A stretch of 57,773 bases of DNA from Bacteroidales bacterium. Its GTDB lineage: Bacteria; Bacteroidota; Bacteroidia; Bacteroidales; VadinHA17. Under the pieces are notes generated by a model. That model had not been told where the DNA came from. It saw only the letters and a list, made by a program, of their open reading frames with translations, and made no database searches. Of the stretch, positions 8,595-16,595 are shown one piece after another. The position numbers were made by a program, and so were the translations under genes. The stretch is from positions 1-57,773 of the forward strand of contig JAUVKT010000005.1 in the NCBI GenBank assembly GCA_030596125.1, written 5' to 3'. Every line of letters starts with the position of its first letter. Position 1 is the first letter of the stretch.

Positions 8595-8693
8595 TTATTT
8601 AGATTTCTTTAGCCTCTTTTCTGCTTTTTTTTCTTTTGGAGTTTTAGAGGGTTCCTTTTTAACGTTCTTCTTTGCGTCTTTACCTTTTCCCAT
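8595..8693 (-). CDS. 32-residue lysine-rich microprotein
   Basis: Too short for the ORF track. The frame starts with ATG at 8693 and ends with TAA at 8595. The product begins MGKGKDAKKNVKKEPSKTPK and about half of its residues are lysine, giving a strongly basic, disordered protein. Similar tiny MGKG... basic proteins are widespread in Bacteroidota as I recall them, but no function is known to me. Upstream, AAAAGAAAATATC is the usual weak leader of the phylum. Binding to nucleic acid or ribosomes is only a guess from charge. It lies downstream of the L,D-transpeptidase gene on the same strand. Confidence 0.6.
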   Translation of the reverse strand: MGKGKDAKKNVKKEPSKTPKEKKAEKRLKKSK

Positions 8694-8804
8694 GATATTT
8701 TCTTTTAAATGTTTGTTTTTAGTTATTCTAATGCAGATGCATGTCCTTTAGTCCTGATAAGAAATTCTATTCTTAAAAATCTGTATGTAAATTAAGCACA
8801 ACGT

Positions 8805-8835
8805 GAAGAAGAACACCTATGGTTCTTATTTCTTC
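8805..8835. other. Hairpin with GAACACC arm
   Basis: GAAGAAGAAC pairs with GTTCTTATTTCTTC around a short loop that contains ACCTATG. Its GAACACCTATG segment can alternatively pair with the left arm of the neighbouring hairpin at 8851. No gene overlaps it. Confidence 0.45.
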
Positions 8836-8850
8836 AATACTTTTTGTTTT

Positions 8851-8894
8851 AGGTGTTCATATACCAGTAAAATACAGGGCTATGAACACCTTTT
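8851..8894. terminator. Strong hairpin downstream of the L,D-transpeptidase gene
   Basis: AGGTGTTCATA (8851-8861) and TATGAACACCT (8881-8891) form a perfect 11-bp stem with a 19-nt loop, ten bases beyond the stop of the minus-strand L,D-transpeptidase gene. The run of T follows it on the plus strand (TTTT), not on the minus strand. It is therefore either a factor-dependent or 3'-stabilising structure for the minus transcript, or a terminator for plus-strand transcription. Confidence 0.5.
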
Positions 8895-8903
8895 ATAATT
8901 ATC

Positions 8904-9656
8904 TTAATTCCCTTTATTTACATTATGCCTTCCGTTATCTAAAAAACTGATATCCGGCAAAGTTTTTGTCTCAGTAAAATAATCATATCCTGATTTTAAA
9001 TCAGTCCATAATCCAAGCTTGTCAGTATCTGTTTTGTATTTTGTCTTCAGGTTGTTGTATTTTCTGTCAGTCAATTTTGCAGGAAAAATAGTAATAGGAA
9101 TAGATGTTTGCCCACTGTCTTTTGCCTCTACACAGAATATGTAAAGCTCTTTTATTTTATCATCAGTTATTGGTAAACAACCAATTGTAACACATGCTCC
9201 ATGAATAAAAATATATCCGCCTAAATTTCCCTTTTCTCCTAAAATCTTGTCGGATATATTCGGGTAATTTATTCCAAGGGACAAGTAAAAGTTACTATGT
9301 GGGTTAAATCTGTCAACGTGGTAAAATCCTTCCGGTATTTGAAAATCACCTTGTTCCCTTTTTGGTCCGATCTCTCCCGAAGTCTGACAAATTTCATACT
9401 CTTTGATTAGTTTGTATGAAATATCAGACTTATTCTTTGCCCATAATTCTATTTTCTTTTCAACTTTAAAAACTCTTAAATATATCCTTAAATTCTTTAA
9501 ATCAATTGAGTCTTTAATCAACAGATCTTTTACAATCGACTCTTTATCAGCATATGCTTGTCTCACCCGGGGATATTTTTTCTGATCATCCCTGAACGAC
9601 CCAATTGAGAATGAAGTCAAAGTCAATATCAGTATCAATGCACCAAAAGCTTTCAT
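8904..9656 (-). CDS. YafK-type L,D-transpeptidase family protein
   Basis: 250 residues with an N-terminal signal segment (AFGALILILTLTSFSIG). The YkuD catalytic domain lies in the middle. The motif IHGACVTIGCLPITDD supplies the conserved His and the nucleophile Cys, matching the YafK subgroup. Upstream, GDFQIPEGFYHVDRFNPHS is the usual substrate-groove region ('TPEG.Y'). The enzyme would act in the periplasm, forming or cutting L,D-crosslinks in peptidoglycan or attaching proteins to it. It ends in a charged tail with no transmembrane anchor. The ybjQ gene lies 13 bases upstream on the same strand, so the two are probably cotranscribed. Confidence 0.88.
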   Translation of the reverse strand: MKAFGALILILTLTSFSIGSFRDDQKKYPRVRQAYADKESIVKDLLIKDSIDLKNLRIYLRVFKVEKKIELWAKNKSDISYKLIKEYEICQTSGEIGPKREQGDFQIPEGFYHVDRFNPHSNFYLSLGINYPNISDKILGEKGNLGGYIFIHGACVTIGCLPITDDKIKELYIFCVEAKDSGQTSIPITIFPAKLTDRKYNNLKTKYKTDTDKLGLWTDLKSGYDYFTETKTLPDISFLDNGRHNVNKGN

Positions 9657-9669
9657 AACGATGTTGGTA

Positions 9670-9984
9670 TTATTTCAGCTTAACTGCTGTTCCGTAAACA
9701 AGAATTTCAGAAGCTCCCTGCATGATCATAGATGTATGCATTCTTATATTAATTACTGCATCAGCACCTACTCTTTCTCCATCGCGAATCAAACGCTGAA
9801 GTGCCTGTTCTCTTGCCTGGGCCTGCAATTCGGTATATTCATGAATTTCTCCCCCAACAATGTTTTTCAGTCCGGCAAAGATGTCTCTTCCCAGATGCCT
9901 GGCTCTTACGGTACTGCCTCTTGATACTCCCAGTATTTCGGAAATCTCCCTGCCCGGGATTGTCTCTGTTGTTGTTATTATCAT
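9670..9984 (-). CDS. YbjQ/UPF0145 family protein
   Basis: 104 residues, the normal length of the YbjQ family. It begins MIITTTETIPGREISEILGV and continues VRARHLGRDIFAGLKNIVGGE, with the second half REQALQRLIRDGERVGADAVINIR, which are all family blocks. Homologues form a small pentameric fold and are annotated as putative heavy-metal-binding proteins, but a clear role is not established. It lies just upstream of the L,D-transpeptidase gene. Its 5' side faces the heptamer satellite that begins about 49 bases away, so the satellite may hold or border its promoter. Confidence 0.92.
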   Translation of the reverse strand: MIITTTETIPGREISEILGVSRGSTVRARHLGRDIFAGLKNIVGGEIHEYTELQAQAREQALQRLIRDGERVGADAVINIRMHTSMIMQGASEILVYGTAVKLK

Positions 9985-10032
9985 GATTTTAAGATTAAGT
10001 TTGGATCATAAATTTAGTAAATATACAGGCAG

Positions 10033-10207
10033 ATGTCAAATGTCAAATGTCAGATGTCAGATGTCAAATGTCAAATGTTAGATGTCAAATGTCAAATGTC
10101 AAATGTCAGATGTCAAATGTCAAATGTCAAATGTTAGATGTCAAATGTCAAATGTCAAATGTCAGATGTCAGATGTCAAATGTCAGATGTCAAATGTCAA
10201 ATGTCAA
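10033..10207. repeat. Tandem heptamer satellite, 25 units of ATGTCA(A/G)
   Basis: Counting base by base gives 25 head-to-tail 7-mers, mostly ATGTCAA with ATGTCAG variants and two ATGTTAG units. The ATGTTAG units are the 7th and 15th, eight units apart, which suggests block duplication of about 56 bp. Because 21 bp is seven codons, the array creates false ORFs of repeated MSNVKCQ. It joins directly onto composite repeat copy 1. Confidence 0.95.
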
Positions 10208-10210
10208 ATG

Positions 10211-10300
10211 AAGATTGAGGATTGCCGACTGAAGACTGCCGACTGCTTTGCCCTTCCGAAGCTTGAAACGAAGTGGAGAGCGAAGGAGGGCCGACTGCTA
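10211..10300 (+). repeat. Composite intergenic repeat, copy 1
   Basis: Degenerate heptamers (GAAGATT, GAGGATT, GCCGACT, GAAGACT, GCCGACT) lead into the conserved core TTTGCCCTTCCGAAGC...GCGAAGGAGGGCC and end with GACTGC. The same core is found at 19314-19372 in this orientation, and at 35887-35945 and 57007-57065 inverted. The outer edge of the core touches the 3' end of the GNAT gene; the satellite side faces away. The core termini GCCCT and AGGGC are complementary. Confidence 0.9.
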
Positions 10301-10828
10301 TTAGTGCGGACTATCTGAAATAAGCTGAAAAAGCAATTCGTCCTTAAACGAGTTATCAGATCGTATCCACTCTTTTTTTACACCAGTCTGTTTAAACCCC
10401 AGCCTGGTAAACAATTTGATACTGTCACTATTATCACTTAAAATGTTACAGTATATCTGGTGTAACTTAAGTCTGTTGAAGCAATAATCAATCATAAACT
10501 CAACAGCCATAGAAGCGTAACCCTTCTTTCTTGAACCGGGTTCTGCAATTAAAATACCTATACCTGCGCGCAGGTTTAAAGGGTCGAAATCGAACAGATC
10601 TACAGTGCCTATTGTAATGCCGGATGAAATTCCCCCAATCATTAATCTGAGTTGTCCCGATTCAAATATGCTCTGTTTTGAATTTTCAATATATTTTCTG
10701 AGAGCAAATTTTGAAAATGGGGTAAGAGTATTGCTTAGTTGCCAGATGGATGTATCATTTTCCCATTTGTATAATAGCTCAAGATCTTCAGGCTCAGGGG
10801 CACGTAATATCAGGTCTTTATAGCGCAT
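10301..10828 (-). CDS. GNAT family N-acetyltransferase (RimJ/RimL-like)
   Basis: 175 residues. The pattern LRAPEPEDLELLYKWENDTSIWQ, then IGTVDLFDFDPLNLRAGIGI, and the acetyl-CoA-binding stretch GSRKKGYASMAVEFMIDYCF (R/Q-x-x-G-x-A type loop) are typical of the Acetyltransf_3 group. NSDSIKLFTRLGF is the usual C-terminal half. Substrates in this group include ribosomal protein termini, polyamines and antibiotics, and none can be chosen here. The final codons and the stop (SDSPH, TAA) run into sequence resembling the adjacent repeat's heptamers, so the C-terminus may have been reshaped by the repeat. Confidence 0.88.
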   Translation of the reverse strand: MRYKDLILRAPEPEDLELLYKWENDTSIWQLSNTLTPFSKFALRKYIENSKQSIFESGQLRLMIGGISSGITIGTVDLFDFDPLNLRAGIGILIAEPGSRKKGYASMAVEFMIDYCFNRLKLHQIYCNILSDNSDSIKLFTRLGFKQTGVKKEWIRSDNSFKDELLFQLISDSPH

Positions 10829-10841
10829 CAGTTTACCAGTT

Positions 10842-13349
10842 TTATTCGATCAGGCTAAATTCCTTAATAAATGCTCGTTTATATCCCAGGGCGTGGATCT
10901 TTTTTAATGCTTCTTTGGCTCTGGTGTAATCGTAGAATTCTCCGGTAATATATCTGTAAAGTCCATCACTTCCTTTTATCATTCTAACATCATTCAATCC
11001 TGGAAATCCGCTGGTTACCACTTTCCTCAATGCATGGATCTGGATAGTATAAGACAGGGGTTTCATTTTGATATCAGGCCCACCTTCCTGGCCTGGAATT
11101 TCATATTCCGATATAACATACGAATCTGTTACTCCATATTTTTTAATATCGGCCATATAGTAAAGAGCATCATTTTTTGTAAAGAACTCACCCATCAGAT
11201 ATATATATCCTTTTTCCGACTTAAACTCTTTTATCAGAACAAACTCAGCCCTGCCATATCTTGTAAAATATCCTGGTATGAGTTGTCTTTCCGATTCATT
11301 AATAACAACAAAATAAGCAGGTTTGATGTGGTTCTTAAGATGTGGAGGAATAGATGTATGTGATTCAATTGTAATATTGATATCGTTACATATAATGCCC
11401 AGGCTAACCCTCCTGTTATATTTTCTTCCAACAGGGTTGTCGCTGCCATCACGATTTATATTCTCTGCAACAAAATCTGATTCACCATATCCATACGAAG
11501 TCATATTTTCCGGATTGACCCCTTTAGATAGAAGATAATCATAAACAACTCTGGCGCGTCTCTCCGAAAGAATCAGATTATACTTTTCGGTACCCTTGCT
11601 ATCGGTATAGCCATTTATTTTAATATTGAATTCGTTGTTATCGAGAAGCACCAGGATAATTTTCTCAAGTTCAGAAATAGCTTTTTCAGTTAAATGAAAA
11701 CTGTTGTAATTGAATAATACTGATTTTATCCTGAGAAATTCACCACTAAAAACCAAGTCTGGGATAAGAATTGAACTAAGGTTTATTTTTTCTCCTACAA
11801 ATGAGTCAGAGATATTAACAGGAAGAATATCAGTAACGTAACCGGGATATTTAACTTCAATTCTGTAGTCTCCGGCACTCAAATCTGTTTTATATGACCC
11901 ATTTGAAAATGGTTTCAGCAGAGACAATACAGAGTCTTCAGCAATTTTTAACAGCGAAATATTTAATAATGAAGGGTCGGTTTCCAGGCCGTCATCCAGA
12001 AATATTATTCCCTCAACGGAAATTGTTGATTGATGAGGGATTTCATCCAGAGATGCTACCACAACAGTTCTGCCTTCAGAAGATTCGGTGACAGGTATAT
12101 TTAAAAGCCCTGTACTCTGATCAACAGGGATATAATGAAGATCGTCAGAGGTTGTGTTAACAGGGTAGGGCAGATGAACGGGTTTTGACCACGCCCTGGC
12201 AAAAGATGAATAAAACACATCATAACCTCCATACCCTTTATGTCCGGTAGAACTATAATATATTCTTTTTGATTTATTATCATAAAATGGGGTATTCTCA
12301 TCAAAACGGGAATTGATTGCCGGGCCTGCATTTTTTGCTTCGCTGAAGGCGCCGTTACTTCTCCTTTCGGAAATATAGATATCCAGTCCGCCATACCCTT
12401 TGGGCCGGTTGCTGGGAAAGCAAAGAACAGATCCGTCATCTGAAATAGACGCATGGGACTCCCAGTATTTTGAGTTAATCTCTTTTCCAAATTTATTGAT
12501 CTTACTCCAATGGTTGTTTGTGTATGCCGACAAATATATGTCACCTCTTATACCATCATCTCTTGAGATAATAAGAGTGTTACCATCACCGGTAATAGAA
12601 TTTGAGTACATATCCCTTTGTTTACCGAGATCATCTGTAATATCAACGGGTCTTATCCATTCTCCTTTACGAAATTGTGACTGAAAGATCTTGTTACCTT
12701 CATTATGTTCAACTGTGAATATGAATACTGAATCGTTGGATGAGATTACAGGGTTAACAATATCAACGTAATCACTAAGCCATGGAATAAAGTGTTCAGG
12801 TTCTATGGCTCCTGCCGCGGAGACAATCTCACGTGCTCTCTCACAACTGCTGATTTGCAGGTTAATATATTCAATAAGGGAAGGATCGGCAGACCCGATC
12901 AGGGATTTATATAATCTGTAATTAGTTATAGCATCATCAAGTTTCATGTTTACCTGGCAGGCATAAGCCAGGTAGTAAATTGCATCAGTCGGGCTTGCAT
13001 TACTTTCCCGGTGGTATTCAATATCATCAACGTAATTGTCTGATGCATATTTCAATAGTGACAGCGCATTCCGTTTTCTGCCGTACATATTCAAATAGCA
13101 TACCCCTAATTTATAATTTAGATTATGATTCTCAGGAGTTATTTTATAAAGCTTTTCATAAATGACTGCGGCTTTTTTATATGCTTCATCATACATATAA
13201 TAACCGTCAGCATCCGAAAGCAGATGTTTGAACTCCCTGTCATCAATTTTCTCCTCCTGTCCCATGACAGGTCGAAATATAGACGGAAGAAGAAACAGGA
13301 TAATTATTATGCGTAAAAGAGTACTTTTGATATAGATTTTACAAATCAT
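10842..13349 (-). CDS. PorE-like TPR / PD40 propeller / OmpA protein with SPOR-like tail (quartet gene 4)
   Basis: 835 residues with a signal peptide. Order: TPR-like helices (about 35-170), PD40 propeller strands (about 190-420, e.g. WESHASISDDGSVLCFPSNR), a carboxypeptidase-regulatory-like beta domain (about 440-530), and an OmpA peptidoglycan-binding domain (about 550-660). The OmpA domain shows GYTDSKGTEKYNLILSERRA, carrying the Asp and Arg used to hold diaminopimelate. Two SPOR-like repeats follow, the last ending RYITGEFYDYTRAKEALKKI. This matches the described domain order of the T9SS protein PorE plus an extra tail. It should sit in the periplasm on peptidoglycan. Its ATG overlaps the stop of gene 3 (ATGA), implying coupled translation. 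Confidence 0.85.
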   Translation of the reverse strand: MICKIYIKSTLLRIIIILFLLPSIFRPVMGQEEKIDDREFKHLLSDADGYYMYDEAYKKAAVIYEKLYKITPENHNLNYKLGVCYLNMYGRKRNALSLLKYASDNYVDDIEYHRESNASPTDAIYYLAYACQVNMKLDDAITNYRLYKSLIGSADPSLIEYINLQISSCERAREIVSAAGAIEPEHFIPWLSDYVDIVNPVISSNDSVFIFTVEHNEGNKIFQSQFRKGEWIRPVDITDDLGKQRDMYSNSITGDGNTLIISRDDGIRGDIYLSAYTNNHWSKINKFGKEINSKYWESHASISDDGSVLCFPSNRPKGYGGLDIYISERRSNGAFSEAKNAGPAINSRFDENTPFYDNKSKRIYYSSTGHKGYGGYDVFYSSFARAWSKPVHLPYPVNTTSDDLHYIPVDQSTGLLNIPVTESSEGRTVVVASLDEIPHQSTISVEGIIFLDDGLETDPSLLNISLLKIAEDSVLSLLKPFSNGSYKTDLSAGDYRIEVKYPGYVTDILPVNISDSFVGEKINLSSILIPDLVFSGEFLRIKSVLFNYNSFHLTEKAISELEKIILVLLDNNEFNIKINGYTDSKGTEKYNLILSERRARVVYDYLLSKGVNPENMTSYGYGESDFVAENINRDGSDNPVGRKYNRRVSLGIICNDINITIESHTSIPPHLKNHIKPAYFVVINESERQLIPGYFTRYGRAEFVLIKEFKSEKGYIYLMGEFFTKNDALYYMADIKKYGVTDSYVISEYEIPGQEGGPDIKMKPLSYTIQIHALRKVVTSGFPGLNDVRMIKGSDGLYRYITGEFYDYTRAKEALKKIHALGYKRAFIKEFSLIE

Positions 13350-15274
13350 TCCTTTCTTCCCCTGAAGACCATTTTAATAAATATCTCTTCCGGATAGCCA
13401 ATGCTTATCAGTTTATCTTTTCTCCTGTAGGCTTCATCTTTAGTTTCAAACTTTCCGGTTGTATATCTGTAGAACCTGTCATCGTCATTATAAACAACTG
13501 TAACTTTAGTATTTTTGAAGAAGGTTACGTCGACAGGGTTATGCAGTGCCATCAGTTGAACAGTATAATAGAGAATATCAATATTTGCAGAGTCTGAGTC
13601 ACTTATGTTTCCAACTATAACATCTGTAACCAGAATTGAAGAGTCAATTGCTTCTATAACCTGAACCTGTGAGAAGTCAAGTTTCTCAACAATTTCAGGT
13701 ACAGGAAAATAATTTTCGTCCGGCTCAAGTATTACATTAATAATTTCTGCATCTGTGGGATGGTCTTCGTACAGTGCTACCTCTTTTGTTGAAGGGAGAT
13801 AACCTAAACCTGTGTAGGTAATAGTGTATTCATCACCTTTGATCAGAAAACTATAGAATCCTGTTGACTGGTTCGGGTAGCTGATATCCAGTGTGTCTTC
13901 ACGGGTTTTGCTATACAATATAACCTTAAAATCATCATTAAACCCGATTACAGTATCGCTGAGGGACATAATTCCCTTTATTTCAAACATTCGTTCTACG
14001 GCTTCCTTGTCACCGGGAGTAATATAATGGATATGCCTCTCTTTATAACCTGTCACAAGGGAATAATATGCATTCCTGCCATTATTAAAAGGCTGGTAGA
14101 AGAGATCATTGTCGGCAGTATTAAGCGGGTACCCAATGTTCCCCGGGCTCTTCCATATTCCACCTAATAGTTTTGATTCAAAAATATCGTATCCACCAAT
14201 ACTGGAGTGGCCTTCGGAGCTGAAATAGAGAATTGAGTCATTGGTTGTAATAAATGGAGTATCTTCATTGTATGGAGTATTAATAGCTGATCCGAGGTTT
14301 TCGGGTATACCCCATTCCCCATCTTCATCTTTTGCCGAGACATAGATATCGAGAGCTCCTTCTCCTCCATCACGATTACTTGTAAAATATAGTTTTGTAC
14401 CATCCCCGGAGACCGATGCATGAGATTCGTAGAACTTTGTGTTGATATTACGTCCCAGTTTCTTGATCTTCGACCATGATCCGTTTTCGTATATGGAGGT
14501 ATAAATATTACCAATGTAATTATCGTTTTTGTACAGGAACAGTTCTGTGCCATCAAAGTTAAGTGAGCTGCTTGTACAATCCCTGGCATCTCCAAGCTGG
14601 GCTGTAATATCAATTGGTTCATTCCAGCTTCCTCTCTCTCTCCTTACATAGAATATTGTGTTTTCCAGCCCACGTTGCTCAGTAAAAATAAGTGTATTTC
14701 CATCTCCGCTAACAACCGGGTGAGAATTTATTGACCCCAGGTTAATAAGCGGGCCGAGATTTTCTTTTTTAAACTCAATTGGGTTTTCCACCGCTTTTAT
14801 TGCATTTCTGCATGCATTAATCTGCTGGTTAATGTAGTCTGAATTTTCAAGTTTCCCTTTCTCAGACATAAGTTCATTTAATCTGGCGTAGGATCTAAGT
14901 GCTTTGTCAAATTCATTATTTATCTGGTAGGCAGTTGCCAGAGAGAAGAACACATCAAGTGGTGCTCTTTTTTCCTTGAATGATTCTTCTTTTGCTTCGT
15001 AACTTGAATTTTTTACGGCCTCTTCAAGAAAAGGAATAGCTTTTGTTTTTTCATCATCTATATTGAGATAACAGTTTCCGATCTTATATTTAATATTGGC
15101 ATTGTCAGGGATGAAGTCATTTAACATGAGGTAGAGAGGATTGGCAAGTTCATATTCCTCGAAGAGGTAATGAGATTCAGCTTTGGTAAATATTTCCCTA
15201 AGTTCATCACTTGTCTGACCAGATATCTGAGCAGAGATTATTACTGTTATGAATATGAACAAATATTTTAGCAT
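13346..15274 (-). CDS. TPR / PD40 propeller protein with SPOR-like C-terminus (quartet gene 3)
   Basis: 642 residues from the ATG at 15274 (MLKYLFIFITVIISAQISGQ), which starts a clear signal peptide. The track's start at 15553 would run through the end of gene 2 and is rejected. TPR-like helices cover about 25-150. PD40 strands cover about 165-400 (HPVVSGDGNTLIFTEQRG, ESHASVSGDGTKLYFTSNRD). A beta domain lies about 420-510. A SPOR-like segment closes the protein (YTVQLMALHNPVDV, then YRYTTGKFETKDEAYRRK). It lacks the OmpA module of gene 4. The SPOR-like fold suggests contact with glycan strands. It begins seven bases after gene 2 and overlaps gene 4 by four bases. Confidence 0.82.
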   Translation of the reverse strand: MLKYLFIFITVIISAQISGQTSDELREIFTKAESHYLFEEYELANPLYLMLNDFIPDNANIKYKIGNCYLNIDDEKTKAIPFLEEAVKNSSYEAKEESFKEKRAPLDVFFSLATAYQINNEFDKALRSYARLNELMSEKGKLENSDYINQQINACRNAIKAVENPIEFKKENLGPLINLGSINSHPVVSGDGNTLIFTEQRGLENTIFYVRRERGSWNEPIDITAQLGDARDCTSSSLNFDGTELFLYKNDNYIGNIYTSIYENGSWSKIKKLGRNINTKFYESHASVSGDGTKLYFTSNRDGGEGALDIYVSAKDEDGEWGIPENLGSAINTPYNEDTPFITTNDSILYFSSEGHSSIGGYDIFESKLLGGIWKSPGNIGYPLNTADNDLFYQPFNNGRNAYYSLVTGYKERHIHYITPGDKEAVERMFEIKGIMSLSDTVIGFNDDFKVILYSKTREDTLDISYPNQSTGFYSFLIKGDEYTITYTGLGYLPSTKEVALYEDHPTDAEIINVILEPDENYFPVPEIVEKLDFSQVQVIEAIDSSILVTDVIVGNISDSDSANIDILYYTVQLMALHNPVDVTFFKNTKVTVVYNDDDRFYRYTTGKFETKDEAYRRKDKLISIGYPEEIFIKMVFRGRKE

Positions 15275-15281
15275 AAAATCT

Positions 15282-16559
15282 TTACTTAAAGGTAATAAAA
15301 TATATATCCTCCCTTCCAAAACCGGAACCTTCCCTGTAAACCGGAATATAACCACTTCTGCCATCTTTTGATGGCATAAAATAGATGTTGTCGTCAGGCG
15401 TATTGACCGGGTACCCCAGGTTGGCCGGTTTAGACCATTGACCATTTTGCAGTTTCTCTGACTTAAAAAGATCAAACCCCCCCATATTGTGATGCCCCTG
15501 AGAAGCAAAAAACAGTCTGTTCCCGTTGTCAATAAGGAATGCTCTGTCTTCATTGAAAGGTGTATTTATCTCAGGGCCCATATTTACAGGGTCTCCCCAG
15601 GTACCGTCATTCTTTTTTACGGAGATATAAAGGTCGAGTCCCCCATAACCGCCTGGACGATTCGAAGCAAGGACCATAGTGCTCCCGTTATCTGTTACAA
15701 AAGCATGAGTTTCCCAGTGCTTTGTGTTTATTGTTTTTCCAAGTTTTTCAGCAACAGACCATTTAGCCCCATCAAATTTACTGATATAAATATCACTGTT
15801 ATTATTATCATCTTTCGCCAGGTAGAGGGAATTTCCATCATTAGCCAGGCAGGATATATAGAGGTCCCCATCACTCTGGATGTCAGGTGTAATATTTACG
15901 GGAGGGCTCCATCCGTTTTTTATTTTCTTTGTAAAGAATACTGCATCGTAAAATTTGAGTGACGACATATAGGCAAAACTCTGTTCGTCAGATGAGATCA
16001 CGGGGTTAAAGTTTGAACATGAGTCGTTAAAAGGTTCACCCATATTTTCTTCGGAGAACTCAATCGGGTTTTCGATCAATATTTTGGCATTGTTACAAAC
16101 GTCAATCTGGTGCTGAACAAACAAAATATTCTCAGTATCATCAGGAAGCAGGGTTTTACTGTATTTGATAAATGCTTCCCTTGCCTGATCGAACTTAAAA
16201 TGGATTCTGTAAGCATTAGCAAGATGGAACCATGCTTCATAAGGTGCAGTTTTCTGTTTCAGTGAACCCTCCATGAATATGGCAGCTGAATTCTTTGCTG
16301 CTGACTCAAGGTAGTTAACAGCCATATTTTTCTTTCCGATAATATTCAGGTAACAGAGACCTATTCTGTAGGCCAGGTTATAATTATCGGGGTATTCCTC
16401 AAATAGCTGAAGATAAGATGGCAGGGCATCTGAAAAATCTTCAAACATCAGGAAATATTCAGCATCAAGAAAAGCTTCCTGGTTTTTCCTGTAATTTTGT
16501 GCAGATAAGTTACCGGCAGTTAAGGCTGCCAATAGCAGAAATATCAGTGCTCGGGTCAT
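15282..16559 (-). CDS. TPR / PD40 propeller protein without C-terminal anchor (quartet gene 2)
   Basis: 425 residues: signal peptide (ALIFLLLAALTAGNLSAQ), TPR-like region (about 22-150, with FDQAREAFIKYSKTL), then PD40 strands (about 175-425) containing VISSDEQSFAYMSSL, WETHAFVTDNGSTMVLASNR and INTPFNEDRAFLIDNG. It stops after the propeller at GREDIYFITF, so it is the shortest member, with neither OmpA, SPOR-like nor membrane module. The repeated pattern 'WETHA...G...L.SNR.GGYGGLDLYIS' ties it to its three neighbours as paralogues. It is probably a soluble periplasmic propeller that works through the others. Confidence 0.82.
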   Translation of the reverse strand: MTRALIFLLLAALTAGNLSAQNYRKNQEAFLDAEYFLMFEDFSDALPSYLQLFEEYPDNYNLAYRIGLCYLNIIGKKNMAVNYLESAAKNSAAIFMEGSLKQKTAPYEAWFHLANAYRIHFKFDQAREAFIKYSKTLLPDDTENILFVQHQIDVCNNAKILIENPIEFSEENMGEPFNDSCSNFNPVISSDEQSFAYMSSLKFYDAVFFTKKIKNGWSPPVNITPDIQSDGDLYISCLANDGNSLYLAKDDNNNSDIYISKFDGAKWSVAEKLGKTINTKHWETHAFVTDNGSTMVLASNRPGGYGGLDLYISVKKNDGTWGDPVNMGPEINTPFNEDRAFLIDNGNRLFFASQGHHNMGGFDLFKSEKLQNGQWSKPANLGYPVNTPDDNIYFMPSKDGRSGYIPVYREGSGFGREDIYFITFK

Positions 16560-16595
16560 AATTCTTTATCTGTTTTTTAGTGTTTAAAAATTATT

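Noticed and set aside
9860-10081. Plus-strand ORF running into the heptamer array
   Set aside because: It is antisense to ybjQ and ends in repeat sequence, with no protein-like pattern.
10033-10207. Possible CRISPR array
   Set aside because: Units are 7 bp in direct contact with no spacers, and no cas gene is nearby.
10082-10318. 78-residue plus-strand ORF of repeated MSNVKCQ
   Set aside because: It is the translation of the ATGTCAA heptamer array and the adjoining repeat core, not a gene.
12101-12544. 147-residue minus-strand ORF inside quartet gene 4
   Set aside because: It is an out-of-frame shadow of the PD40 region.
14164-14622. 152-residue minus-strand ORF inside quartet gene 3
   Set aside because: It is an out-of-frame shadow of the PD40 region.
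15275-15553. N-terminal extension of quartet gene 3
   Set aside because: It overlaps the coding end of gene 2 in another frame; the signal peptide begins at 15274.
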